A stretch of 64,000 nt of DNA from Chryseobacterium daecheongense (GTDB lineage: Bacteria > Bacteroidota > Bacteroidia > Flavobacteriales > Weeksellaceae): assembly GCA_027920525.1 (NCBI GenBank), contig CP115858.1, positions 3,472,001 through 3,536,000 of the forward strand. The letters run 5' to 3'. The notes under the pieces were generated by a model, which did no database searches, had not been told where the DNA came from, and saw nothing but the letters and a program-made list of their open reading frames with translations. The position numbers were made by a program, and so were the translations under genes. Below are positions 18,301 to 26,105 of this stretch, one piece after another (the first letter of the stretch is position 1; each line of letters begins with the position of its first letter).

Positions 18301-18404
18301 TTATGATCGTGGGAGGATTGATTATATGCATGATATTGTCTTTTACCGTATTGCCTGTTATTTTCTATTATGCATATCAGAAAAAATACAAAGCAACATT
18401 ATAA
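15306..18404 (+). CDS. CzcA/CusA-family RND efflux pump
   Basis: 1032 aa, full length for a heavy-metal-type RND protein, with 12 TM segments and two large periplasmic loops. The N-terminal TPIEAFPDVTN and GALDFG in TM4 are family hallmarks. The TM4 motif reads DFGLLLEGTLVIVEH where CzcA-type pumps have DFGxxxDGxxxxVEN: the second acidic residue is Glu rather than Asp and the final Asn is His. The acidic pair carries protons, so the change may be tolerated or may mark a subfamily. The exported ion is not known; the neighbouring OmpR-type system fits metal sensing. Confidence 0.92.
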   Translation: MRKFVQSIVSFSLKNSLIVLLGTLLLLAGGIYSYMHTPIEAFPDVTNTRVRVITQWPGRSAEEIEKFVTLPISKEMSTIPNKTSVRSISLFGLSVVTVIFDDHVDDFYAQQYASNRLGNVELPNGANYSIEPPSGATGEIYRYIIKSKLPIKEVTSIQDWVIERELRAVPGVADVVSFGGEEKIYEIKINPTELHNYDLSPLDVYEAVSKSNINVGGDVVSKGDQAYVVRGIGLLESKEDIENIQIEVKGSTPILVKHVAEVKVSAKPRLGQVGYNKENDVVEGIVIMLRGENPSEVIGRLKERIGELNGGELPGDVKIVPIIDRTELVNTTVHTVSKNLVEGVILVSIIVFIFLYNWRTTFIVASVIPLAFLFAIIMLRIQGLPANLISMGALDFGLLLEGTLVIVEHVFVALEQKAKKVGLRRFNKMSKLGIIKKSAGSVAGYIFFALLILIVALMPIFSFQKVEGKMFSPLAFTLGYALLGSLILSLTYVPAMCKLLLTKNIEEKENFISKFFRVNIFKLYELSARYKKAFIIGFGVLLVICGWRFSNYGSEFLPKLNEGAIYVRATLPNSVNLDESVRLTKEMKQILSRYDEVEFVMTQTGRPNDGTDPTGFFNIEFNIQLKPENEWKKKISKEELLEEMRVSLEKYPGINFGFSQPIQDNVEEYVAGVKAPLVIKIFGNDLFQLENYANQVANSIRTVPGISDVNVFKNIGLPELRIQLHDSKMAKYGVSTADAQAVIEMTIGGQAATKFYEDERMFDVMLRFEKQYRDNPEKIGNILIPTQDNKKVPLKEIATIDYHTGPSFIYREGNSRYIGVGFNIEGRDLGSTIKDAKAKVAKDVHIPKNHKMTWAGEFESKERAAKQLAMVVPISLLLILMLLYFNFGNIKDTLISSVTLAFAFIGGFLSLWFTGTIFGISAGIGFIILFGVATIDGIVLIGVMKENLQNKMSLKEAISQGVQSRIRPVIMIALMGSMGLFPAAMSNGMGSEIQKPLAIMIVGGLIICMILSFTVLPVIFYYAYQKKYKATL

Positions 18405-18437
18405 TTCTTTCAATTTTATTACATGTTAGTTTTGTTT

Positions 18438-18467
18438 GCCGGAATGTGAGGATTCCGGCATTTTTTT
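18438..18467 (+). terminator. Intrinsic terminator of the RND efflux operon
   Basis: Perfect 8-bp stem GCCGGAAT/ATTCCGGC with a 6-base loop, followed by a T-run. Confidence 0.92.
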
Positions 18468-18482
18468 GATTTATGAATAAAG

Positions 18483-18506
18483 AAAGTGAGCCGGAAAGCT
18501 CACTTT
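18483..18506 (-). terminator. Hairpin terminator of the bacteriocin-like gene
   Basis: Perfect 9-bp stem AAAGTGAGC/GCTCACTTT with a 6-base loop. On the minus strand it lies about 20 nt after the peptide gene's stop and runs into a T-rich stretch. Confidence 0.75.
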
Positions 18507-18526
18507 GTATATTGTCTTTGGTCAGA

Positions 18527-18763
18527 TTATGGCGTGATGATAATCGGATCCGGGAACGGCTCAAGAACCAATGGCTTGCACATTGCGGCCGGTTCGCATC
18601 TTCCACCCATACATATAAAATTAGTCATCGTGGTAGAACCGTCAGGACATCTGATCAAGGCCTCACCAGGGCATCCTCCCGGGCATTGTGCCGGATACAA
18701 TGTTCCTCCCATTACATCTTTTAATTCTGTTCTTGAAAGTTTTTTTGAATTAGATTTTTTCAT
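18527..18763 (-). CDS. Double-glycine leader peptide, bacteriocin-like
   Basis: 78 aa. The leader ends in KKLSRTELKDVMGG (Gly19-Gly20), the pattern recognised by C39 peptidase/ABC exporters. The core of 58 residues has six Cys, several Pro/Gly (QCPGGCPGEAL) and a Pro/Ile-rich tail. Chryseobacterium genomes carry many such short bacteriocin-like genes, often as orphans. No exporter, protease or modifying enzyme is encoded nearby, so maturation must use machinery elsewhere. Whether it is toxic is not shown. Confidence 0.75.
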   Translation of the reverse strand: MKKSNSKKLSRTELKDVMGGTLYPAQCPGGCPGEALIRCPDGSTTMTNFICMGGRCEPAAMCKPLVLEPFPDPIIITP

Positions 18764-18891
18764 GGTTTAATTTTTTTGTTTAGTGATTATCTTTTATTAC
18801 TTTTTTATAATTAAGTAAATAAGAATGAGTTATATACACTAAAGTAGTAAATTATTCCATGAGAATATAACTATCTGAAAATAATTTTATT

Positions 18892-19866
18892 CTATTTGCG
18901 TTTTTCTTTGGCTTCGAGATTCGGTAGATCTTTTTTGTATTGTTCCGGGTCCCACTTCATATTCCAATGGGTTACATATTCTGCTAATGGAGGAAGTCCA
19001 ACTTCTGCCCGCCTTTTATCTACATGGTCAGGATCTTCTAAAGGTGATACATAAAATGCATGAGTTTCAGGATCTTGCCCAATCTGGCTTCCATAAATTT
19101 GCTTTTTACCTTGTCTTAAAGCGATTCTATCTTCTAAAAGAGCTAAGCTACCGCTTTGGGCTTTGCCATTTTTTACAGCTTCCCTCATCATAGGCAAATA
19201 TTTTACCTGCGTCTCCAAATCAGCATGTTGAATAACAAGAAATAAGGTGGTATTTCCCTGGTTACCTACTACATCAGGGCCTAACCAACCATATTTATCA
19301 AGAATAGCTTTTACTTCTATTAAATTTAAAGAATCCTTTTTAATTATAGTTCTCCAATGCTCTTGCATTTCCTTTGAATCCCGGCCGTATTTTTTTTCAA
19401 TTTCTCCAATCTCGCGTCTACCGTTTTGATCTTCATTATAAATGCTTCCAAGCTTTTCAACCAGAGGTTTATTCAATTTGGCATCTGCTTTCTCCTTGTT
19501 GAGTTTAATTTTTTCAAGCAATGGCTTCCATCGAACATCTGCATGCAAAGAGTTCAGATCCGTATCTCCTGTTATATGGTTATAATTACTAAATTGAGTA
19601 GCAATTTTTTCCAGCTGAGAAAATGCGCTATCCGTTACGGATGCCATTGCCCATGAGCATGCTGCATTATATCTGTCATTAAGAGAGGCTTTCCACCCAT
19701 TAGACCTAAATGCTTCGGAATAATTATTAGCAGAGTTTTTAAAATCCTTGGCTTTATAAAATGCTTCGGCCTTTTTTACTTTCTCCGTATATTCTTTTGG
19801 AGTATTTTGCCCGAAGAGTAGTTTTGCCGATACTAAAAATATCAATACAAATAGTCTTATTTTCAT
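18892..19866 (-). CDS. Secreted TPR-like protein with DUF6624-like C-terminus
   Basis: 324 aa with a signal peptide (LLFGQ). Residues 25-110 look like TPR helices (YKAKDFKNSANNYSEAFR, YNAACSWA). The C-terminal half contains DUF6624-type features (YGWLGPDVVG, IQHADLETQVKYLPMM, LLEDRIALRQGKKQIYGSQ). DUF6624 has no assigned activity. It stands alone, with AT-rich gaps on both sides. Confidence 0.75.
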   Translation of the reverse strand: MKIRLFVLIFLVSAKLLFGQNTPKEYTEKVKKAEAFYKAKDFKNSANNYSEAFRSNGWKASLNDRYNAACSWAMASVTDSAFSQLEKIATQFSNYNHITGDTDLNSLHADVRWKPLLEKIKLNKEKADAKLNKPLVEKLGSIYNEDQNGRREIGEIEKKYGRDSKEMQEHWRTIIKKDSLNLIEVKAILDKYGWLGPDVVGNQGNTTLFLVIQHADLETQVKYLPMMREAVKNGKAQSGSLALLEDRIALRQGKKQIYGSQIGQDPETHAFYVSPLEDPDHVDKRRAEVGLPPLAEYVTHWNMKWDPEQYKKDLPNLEAKEKRK

Positions 19867-20034
19867 TGTTGTTATTTTGTTATGGGTGAAGATATAATTA
19901 TTATTTTAATTGGAAATAAATAATATAAAACAAAAGCAATTAAGGACAGTTGTAACAAATACAGCCAGATTGTCTCTTGTTTTTCAGGTAATTCATCCTG
20001 TTTAATTAAATATATAAAGAGGATAAAAGCCTGT

Positions 20035-20505
20035 TTATGGATTTTCCTTAGTGATCTCTTGGTGATGCTTTACATACAGAGGCAAGGCAGCTGATCCATA
20101 CCAGGGAAGAAGTTCATAGCTGAAGACTCCGGCCTTTACTGCAGGGTCTGTTTTTACCCATTGTTCGGCTTCTTCTTTAGACTTGGTATTGAAAATAAAC
20201 ATTCCACGATAATTTTCCTTATTCTTTTCTAAAAAAGGTCCGGCTACTATAATCTTTCCCTCGTTAGCTAATTTTCCAATATTAGTCATATGTCCTTTCA
20301 TTATCTCACTCATTTTAGCTTTGTCTTCAATCTTTGCGGGTCCTGTTGTAAGCATAACAATAGTATAAGCCTTCATTCCATATTGATCTGCTCCCAGCGA
20401 AGTAGCCAGTTCCTGGTTGAATTTCGGTTTTACCTCTTTTTTCTCTTGAGCGACAGATAAAGTTGCTATCAGGAAACTAAGAGAAAAATAAATTTTAAAT
20501 TTCAT
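20035..20505 (-). CDS. Secreted YciI-like (dimeric alpha-beta barrel) protein
   Basis: 156 aa with a signal peptide (ATLSVAQ). The mature part has the YCII fold pattern: IVMLTTGPAK, MKGHMTNIGKLANEGKIIVAGPF, GMFIFNTKSKEEAEQWVKTDPAVKAGVFSYELLPW. YciI-like domains are small enzymes or binding proteins; an exported form is common in Bacteroidota but its substrate is unknown. Confidence 0.82.
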   Translation of the reverse strand: MKFKIYFSLSFLIATLSVAQEKKEVKPKFNQELATSLGADQYGMKAYTIVMLTTGPAKIEDKAKMSEIMKGHMTNIGKLANEGKIIVAGPFLEKNKENYRGMFIFNTKSKEEAEQWVKTDPAVKAGVFSYELLPWYGSAALPLYVKHHQEITKENP

Positions 20506-20530
20506 GATACAGTGGTTATTTAGTTATAAG

Positions 20531-20555
20531 TCTGAGATCTGACATCTAGCATCTA
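20531..20555. repeat. Short degenerate ATCT-type intergenic repeat
   Basis: TCTGAGATCTGACATCTAGC and a few further bases repeat an ATCTGA/ATCTAG-like unit directly after the pncB stop. This is simple-sequence-like DNA. Confidence 0.35.
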
Positions 20556-20556
20556 C

Positions 20557-21735
20557 TTAATCTTTTATTCTAAGAAACTCTTTTGCTAATTCGATCATTT
20601 TTGGATCACCTGTATATTTTCCATGTTCATCAGATAATTTTACAGTTGGGATCCATTCTTTATTTGGAGCCTGTACACCAATTAATTTCATAACTATATT
20701 CATCGGTTTCAAACCGACATCATTGGTAAGATTGGTTCCGATTCCGAATGAAACACCGATTTTACCTTTACAGTATTTAGTGATTTCTTCTACTTTTTCA
20801 AGATTTAATGCATCAGAGAAAATGATGTATTTAAAGAGTGGATTGATTCCATTGTTCTTGTAATGGGCGATCGTCTTATCAGCAAATTCCAGTGCATCAC
20901 CACTATCATGGCGTACTCCGTCAAACAACTTTGCAAACTTTTTATCAAACTGCTGGAAAAACACATCAGTGGTATATGTGTCTGAAAGAGCAACCCCAAG
21001 GTCACCTCTGTACACATCTACCCAATGTTCCAAGGCCAGTTCGTTGGCCATTTTGAAGCCATATTCGGCCGCATGAAACATGAACCATTCATGTGCATGG
21101 GTTCCGATAGGCTTTACCCCATATTTCATGGCGAAATGAACATTTGAGCTTCCTATGAAAGTGGAGTCTTTTTTTTGTGTCAGGGCTTCCATCACCAGAT
21201 TCTGAACTTTATAAGAATGTCTTCTTCTGGTTCCGAATTCTGCGAAAGTAACACCAAGCCTTCCTAATGAATCTGCTTTTTCTATGGTTCTATGCATAAC
21301 GATTTCATTGGAATCCCTTTCCATATGGTTCATTTCGTAATGCAGCTCGCTGATCAATGCTAATAAAGGAACTTCCCACAAGATAGTTCTGTACCAAAGC
21401 CCCTCAACAGTTACCGAAAGATCGCCACCATCCTGATGGATCTTTACTTCGGAAGGATCATAATGGTACCCTTCCAAAAAATCAAGGTAGGGAAGGTCGA
21501 TGTAAGGACAGGTTCTCGCCATAAACTTTTTCTCATCTTTGGTGAGTTTAAGTTCGGCCATTTTGTTTACAGCTTCTCTTAGGGCAATATCAAAACCTTC
21601 CGGAAACTGATGTTTTCCTCTGTTGATAAATTCATATTTAACTATGGAGCTTGGAAATAATTTGACCACGGCATTCTGCATGGTTATTTTATAGAAATCA
21701 TTATCTAGAATGGAATTCAATCGTACGTCGTGCAT
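20557..21735 (-). CDS. pncB: Nicotinate phosphoribosyltransferase
   Basis: 392 aa. PncB joins nicotinate and PRPP, with ATP use, in NAD salvage. The start NSILDNDFYKITMQNAV, FGTRRRHS, the phospho-His region GTHAHEW, the PRPP-site-like VRHDSGDALEFADK, and the C-terminal FGIGTNLTNDVGLKP all fit. A TAAATTTG box lies about 18 nt upstream on the minus strand (21753-21760). A terminator separates it from dps. Confidence 0.95.
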   Translation of the reverse strand: MHDVRLNSILDNDFYKITMQNAVVKLFPSSIVKYEFINRGKHQFPEGFDIALREAVNKMAELKLTKDEKKFMARTCPYIDLPYLDFLEGYHYDPSEVKIHQDGGDLSVTVEGLWYRTILWEVPLLALISELHYEMNHMERDSNEIVMHRTIEKADSLGRLGVTFAEFGTRRRHSYKVQNLVMEALTQKKDSTFIGSSNVHFAMKYGVKPIGTHAHEWFMFHAAEYGFKMANELALEHWVDVYRGDLGVALSDTYTTDVFFQQFDKKFAKLFDGVRHDSGDALEFADKTIAHYKNNGINPLFKYIIFSDALNLEKVEEITKYCKGKIGVSFGIGTNLTNDVGLKPMNIVMKLIGVQAPNKEWIPTVKLSDEHGKYTGDPKMIELAKEFLRIKD

Positions 21736-21752
21736 ATTGTGTAATTTTAACG

Positions 21753-21760
21753 CAAATTTA
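21753..21760 (-). promoter_or_regulatory. Candidate -7 box for pncB
   Basis: TAAATTTG on the minus strand fits TAnnTTTG just upstream of the pncB ATG. No TTG is seen at the right -33 distance. Confidence 0.4.
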
Positions 21761-21773
21761 ATAATTAAAAATA

Positions 21774-21804
21774 AAAATCGTCTAAATGTAAGACGATTTT
21801 TTTT
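21774..21804 (-). terminator. Intrinsic terminator of dps
   Basis: Perfect 10-bp stem AAAATCGTCT/AGACGATTTT with a 7-base loop; it has A/T-runs on both sides and ends the dps transcript on the minus strand. Confidence 0.88.
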
Positions 21805-21826
21805 ATATATCGATGATCTTTGTGGG

Positions 21827-22303
21827 TTATTTACCCAGATAAGAGTTATACATCCATACTTCTTTTTCCTGCTCCGTAATATAGTCGCTCATTTGTGAAT
21901 TTGTTCCCTCATCTCCTGCTTTTTCGGTGATATCAAGAAGCTCTCTCTGAAGATCCAAAACTACTTTGAAAGAATTTAAAATGATTTCTACGCTTTTCGT
22001 TCCGTCACTTACTTCCTTACTTTCTTTAATTGTAGATATTTTTAAATAGTCTGAATAATTATGTCCGGGAGTTGCTCCTAAGGTCAGGATTCTTTCAGCA
22101 ATTTCGTCGATCTTTAATACAAGGCTATTATATAATTCTTCAAATTTCGGATGTAGTGTGAAAAACTGGTCACCTTTGATGTTCCAGTGAGAACCTCTTG
22201 TGTTTTGATAGAATACTGAATAATTGGCTAATAGTACATTAAGCTTTTCCGAAATGTTTTTACAATCGGTTTCTTTAAGACCGATAATACTGGCATTTTT
22301 CAT
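21827..22303 (-). CDS. dps: Dps-family DNA-protecting mini-ferritin
   Basis: 158 aa. The intersubunit ferroxidase residues have exactly the E. coli Dps spacing: His39, His51, Glu55, Asp66 and Glu70 (acidic Glu replacing the usual first Asp). Dps dodecamers oxidise Fe2+ with peroxide and store iron. The N-terminus is short, with few Lys, so DNA binding may be weak. It is monocistronic with a strong terminator. Confidence 0.93.
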   Translation of the reverse strand: MKNASIIGLKETDCKNISEKLNVLLANYSVFYQNTRGSHWNIKGDQFFTLHPKFEELYNSLVLKIDEIAERILTLGATPGHNYSDYLKISTIKESKEVSDGTKSVEIILNSFKVVLDLQRELLDITEKAGDEGTNSQMSDYITEQEKEVWMYNSYLGK

Positions 22304-22405
22304 ACGTTTATTTTTTTATGCTATAAATGCAGTAAATATTGTGCCGAAATAGTAGGTTCCTGATTGATGATACTTATCTTTGGTATTCTTATAATTTATC
22401 ATAAA

Positions 22406-24001
22406 ATGTCGTCATCGCGAAATATAGGTTTGCAGAGTTTCTTTTTATCTCTTTTTGTATTTTTTGGTATCTGTATATTTTATTATATAGTTAGTATTTC
22501 AAAAACAGATGGACAATATGTATATCCTCTTGACGACGCTTATATTCATCTCGCTATCGCTAGGAATTTTGCTTTACATGATGTATGGGGAATTACAAGG
22601 TATGGGTTTTCCTCTACTTCTTCCTCTCCGTTGTTTACTTTTATGATCAGTTTTTTAATCCAAGTATTCGGTAATCATGATCAGATCCCTCTGTATTTTA
22701 ATATAACCTTCGCGTTAGGAATTCTTTATTTCCTTTCCATGTATTATGGAGAAACTTTCAGGAATGTAAAAAATACTGTTTTAGCAACGTTGGTTACTTT
22801 GTTTTTTGCTGTTTTGCATTTGCAGGTACTCTCCGGTATGGAACATGTTTTTCAGGTATTTCTTTTTATCGTCAATATGTATTCCTTCAGCAATTGGAAT
22901 AAGAGCAGGATGGCAGTTCCGGCATTTTATCTTTCCCTTATATTGATGGGGCTGGTCCGCTTCGAAAGTATGTTTTATTTTGTGATCCTCGCTGGTGTTC
23001 TTATTACGGTTAAAAAATGGAAAAATGCCTTAGGTGTTTTAATTGCAGGTTTTGTCCCTGTATTACTATTCTGTTATTTCAATTATCAGCAGGATGGTTA
23101 TTTTTTTCCCAATTCAGTTGTGGTAAAAGGAACTCAATTGACTTTAGGACCTGAAATGTTTATGCGGCTTAAAACGATCTTTCTTGATCATTTATTCCTT
23201 AATAAAAGCTTTTATAAAATAGGTATTTTTCCAATTTTAATAAGTATTGTTTTCATATGCAGAGATACTATCAGGAATAAATCTTTAAAAGAAATGATTA
23301 TAAAGGACTTTTTCCTAATTGTTTTTTCTCTCTTAATGATTTGCCATGCCATGTTTGCTGATCTTAAAGGGATGTTCAGATACGAAGCCTATATATTGAT
23401 AGGGTTTTGTATGGCAATTATTCCTAGAATATCTGCTCTGTTTTCTAACTATAAAAGTTACATCAAAGGAGAAAAACTTATTACTATCCTGGTAATTATG
23501 AATATCCTGCTTCTTTTTTATAAAAGTTGGTTCGCAGATCGTATTCTTGAGAATGGCGGAAAAAATATTTATGAACAACAAATACAATCTGCAAGATTTT
23601 TACATACCTATTATAATACATCTAAAGTGGTAGCGAACGATATTGGTGCTATAAGTTACTATACAGATATCCATTTGCTGGATATTGTGGGGCTTGGATC
23701 TGTAGAAATGATTCCTTTTACCGCTGATAAAAGAAATTTAGATGAGGAATTTGAGAATTTTCTAATTCAATATACTACTAATAACAAATATGAAATCGCA
23801 GTAATATATGATGAATGGTTTCAGGGTCATATTCCACGAAATTGGAAAAAAATTGCCGTTTTGAAGATTAAAAATATGATTGCTGTATCAAAAGATGAGG
23901 TTTCCATTTATGCGCTTGAACAAACTAACCCGGAGACATTAAGAAGAAATATCCGGGATTTTAAGTGGAATAAGAACGTTGAAGTTCGTATTGTGGACTA
24001 G
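22406..24001 (+). CDS. Polytopic membrane protein, possible GT-C glycosyltransferase
   Basis: 531 aa from the ATG giving MSSSRN; the earlier TTG/ATG starts at 22364/22367 add a hydrophobic run and are less likely. About ten TM segments are followed by a soluble C-terminal region (from about 400). The first outer loop has an Asp-Asp pair in YPLDDAYIHLAIARNFA, the usual site of GT-C catalytic acidic residues that use lipid-linked sugars. The substrate is unknown and there is no glycan gene cluster around it. Confidence 0.6.
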   Translation: MSSSRNIGLQSFFLSLFVFFGICIFYYIVSISKTDGQYVYPLDDAYIHLAIARNFALHDVWGITRYGFSSTSSSPLFTFMISFLIQVFGNHDQIPLYFNITFALGILYFLSMYYGETFRNVKNTVLATLVTLFFAVLHLQVLSGMEHVFQVFLFIVNMYSFSNWNKSRMAVPAFYLSLILMGLVRFESMFYFVILAGVLITVKKWKNALGVLIAGFVPVLLFCYFNYQQDGYFFPNSVVVKGTQLTLGPEMFMRLKTIFLDHLFLNKSFYKIGIFPILISIVFICRDTIRNKSLKEMIIKDFFLIVFSLLMICHAMFADLKGMFRYEAYILIGFCMAIIPRISALFSNYKSYIKGEKLITILVIMNILLLFYKSWFADRILENGGKNIYEQQIQSARFLHTYYNTSKVVANDIGAISYYTDIHLLDIVGLGSVEMIPFTADKRNLDEEFENFLIQYTTNNKYEIAVIYDEWFQGHIPRNWKKIAVLKIKNMIAVSKDEVSIYALEQTNPETLRRNIRDFKWNKNVEVRIVD

Positions 24002-24146
24002 TAGATGAAGAAAGCTTTTTATTAATTTCAGTTTCGTGATTTCTATTGCATACTGTTGTTATGATTAATTTTAAAAATGTATAACAATTAATTAATGTTA
24101 CTCGATGATGTATTTTCCTAATTTTAGGACCAAAATTCTACAAATT

Positions 24147-25094
24147 ATGAAAAAGACTATTTTACTTTTAGCGTTCCTTCTTTTTATTTTTTCATGTTCA
24201 GATAGAGATAAAGACAGGCAGGCGCCTACTGAAAAAAAATACGAAACCAAGAATATTGTTTTATTGGTTGTAGATGGTCCCCGTATTTCTGAGACCTGGG
24301 AAGAATCAACAAAAAAGAATATTCCTAATAGAGTGAGCCTTTTGAGTCAAGGAGTATTTATCAGTAATTTTAAAAACAATGGAACTACAAGCACCAACCC
24401 CGGGCATAGCGCCATGTGTTCTGGAGTATATGAAAATATTAAGAATGATGGGACAGAATTACCAGGCTTTCCGTCTGTAATGCAGCAATGGCTTAAATTC
24501 ACAGGAGCAGATAAAACAAAAGCATGGGTTATTGCCTCTAAAGATAAACTGGAAGTTTTGAACGATTGTAAACTGGCAGATTGGAAAGGCAAATTCCAGC
24601 CAAGTGTAGATTGCGGAGTGAGCGGAAATGGATCTGGATATAGAGCGGATGCCGTTACGATGGCCAATACAAAAGAGATCATGAAAAAGTATAATCCTAA
24701 TATGATTGTTATCAATCTTAAAGACGTAGATTCATATGGACATGATAATAAATATAATGAATACATTCAGGCAATAAAAACTACGGATGCTTCTATTAAG
24801 GATATTTGGAATTATATTCAGTCTCTGCCCGCTTATAAAGATAAGACCACACTAATTGTTTCTAATGATCATGGAAGACATCTGGACAGCAAAGGTGGAT
24901 TTAGAAATCATGGTGATGATTGTGAAGGATGTAGACATATTGAGTTCTTTGCTCTTGGGCCGGATTTTAAAAAGAACACTACGATTAGTACCGGAAATTA
25001 TGAGCAGATTGATATAGCAAGTACTATTGCCGAACTTTTAGGAGTTCCTTTACAGTACGCTAAAGGAAAAGTAATCAAAGAAGTATTCAAATAA
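24147..25094 (+). CDS. Alkaline-phosphatase-superfamily lipoprotein
   Basis: 315 aa from the ATG giving MKKTILLLAFL, with a lipobox (FIFSC); 24105 would add a non-signal extension. Metal-ligand motifs of the superfamily are present: LLVVDGPR, the nucleophile region TSTNPGHSAMCSG, DVDSYGHDN, and SNDHGRH with a later His. It should hydrolyse a phosphate, phosphodiester or sulfate ester at the cell envelope. Residue DGPR replaces the more usual DGxR/DGLR. No partner gene is evident. Confidence 0.82.
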   Translation: MKKTILLLAFLLFIFSCSDRDKDRQAPTEKKYETKNIVLLVVDGPRISETWEESTKKNIPNRVSLLSQGVFISNFKNNGTTSTNPGHSAMCSGVYENIKNDGTELPGFPSVMQQWLKFTGADKTKAWVIASKDKLEVLNDCKLADWKGKFQPSVDCGVSGNGSGYRADAVTMANTKEIMKKYNPNMIVINLKDVDSYGHDNKYNEYIQAIKTTDASIKDIWNYIQSLPAYKDKTTLIVSNDHGRHLDSKGGFRNHGDDCEGCRHIEFFALGPDFKKNTTISTGNYEQIDIASTIAELLGVPLQYAKGKVIKEVFK

Positions 25095-25132
25095 ATATTT
25101 TAGTTTCAAGTATATAAAAAATATATAACTAC

Positions 25133-25162
25133 TTGTCAATTAAAAAAATATTACTATTTTTG
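25133..25162 (+). promoter_or_regulatory. Promoter of rpsL-rpsG-fusA-rpsJ
   Basis: TTG (25133-25135), a 19-nt spacer and TATTTTTG (25155-25162) match the Bacteroidota consensus exactly. The leader to the rpsL ATG is only about 18 nt, leaving no room for a structured regulator. Confidence 0.85.
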
Positions 25163-25186
25163 CAGCTTAAAATAAAAAGCAATTAA

Positions 25187-25600
25187 ATGCCTACTATTCA
25201 ACAATTAGTAAGAAAAGGAAGAGCCACGCTTGCCAAGAAGAGCAAATCGGCTGCCCTTGATTCTTGTCCACAAAGACGAGGTGTATGTACGAGAGTATAT
25301 ACTACCACTCCTAAGAAACCTAACTCTGCACTTAGAAAAGTTGCAAGGGTAAGACTTTCAAACGGTAAAGAAGTCAACGCCTACATCCCGGGCGAAGGAC
25401 ATAATCTTCAAGAGCACTCGATAGTATTGGTAAGAGGCGGAAGGGTGAAAGACCTACCGGGAGTACGTTACCACATCGTAAGAGGTGCATTAGACACTGC
25501 AGGTGTAAATGGAAGAACACAGAGAAGATCTAAGTACGGAGCTAAGAGACCTAAACCAGGTCAGGCAGCTGCTGCACCAGCTAAAGGAAAGAAAAAATAA
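25187..25600 (+). CDS. rpsL: 30S ribosomal protein S12
   Basis: 137 aa, first gene of the str-type operon. The decoding-site loops [13 protein letters not shown] and [14 protein letters not shown], which carry the usual streptomycin-resistance positions, are intact and of sensitive type. The last ten or so residues form an Ala/Lys tail beyond the E. coli length. rpsG follows after 22 nt. Confidence 0.98.
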   Translation: MPTIQQLVRKGRATLAKKSKSAALDSCPQRRGVCTRVYTTTPKKPNSALRKVARVRLSNGKEVNAYIPGEGHNLQEHSIVLVRGGRVKDLPGVRYHIVRGALDTAGVNGRTQRRSKYGAKRPKPGQAAAAPAKGKKK

Positions 25601-25622
25601 TCATTAAATAAGGTACAAAACA

Positions 25623-26099
25623 ATGAGAAAGACAAAAGCGAAAAAAAGACCGTTGTTACCAGATCCAAAATTTAATGATCAATTGGTAACTAGATTTGTA
25701 AATAACCTAATGCTAGACGGTAAAAAGTCTATCGCATTCAAAATTTTCTATGATGCATTAGACGTTGTAGAAATTAAAAAAGGAGAAACTGAAAAGACTT
25801 CTCTTGAGATCTGGAAAGATGCCCTTACTAACGTAATGCCTCACGTAGAAGTTCGTTCAAGAAGAGTAGGTGGTGCTAACTTCCAAATCCCAATGCCAAT
25901 CAGAGCTGATAGAAAAATTTCTATGGCGATGAAATGGTTAATTAAATATTCTAAAGCTAGAAATGATAAGTCTATGGCTTTGAAATTAGCTAACGAAATT
26001 GTTGCTGCTTCTAGAGAAGAAGGTGCTGCTTATAAAAAGAAAAGTGACACTCATAAAATGGCGGAAGCTAACAAAGCTTTCTCACACTTTAAATTCTAA
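25623..26099 (+). CDS. rpsG: 30S ribosomal protein S7
   Basis: 158 aa, the primary 3'-domain 16S binder and head organiser. MRKTKAKKR start and [19 protein letters not shown] are typical. It sits between rpsL and fusA with a 6-nt gap to fusA. In E. coli S7 represses its own operon; no such structure is evident here. Confidence 0.98.
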   Translation: MRKTKAKKRPLLPDPKFNDQLVTRFVNNLMLDGKKSIAFKIFYDALDVVEIKKGETEKTSLEIWKDALTNVMPHVEVRSRRVGGANFQIPMPIRADRKISMAMKWLIKYSKARNDKSMALKLANEIVAASREEGAAYKKKSDTHKMAEANKAFSHFKF

Positions 26100-26105
26100 T
26101 CTGAA

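Noticed and set aside
18438..18506. Two neighbouring hairpins as ends of an insertion element
   Set aside because: Each fits a terminator for the adjacent gene on its own strand.
24347..24766. 139-codon minus-strand ORF inside the phosphatase lipoprotein gene
   Set aside because: Shadow of a gene with intact metal-ligand motifs.
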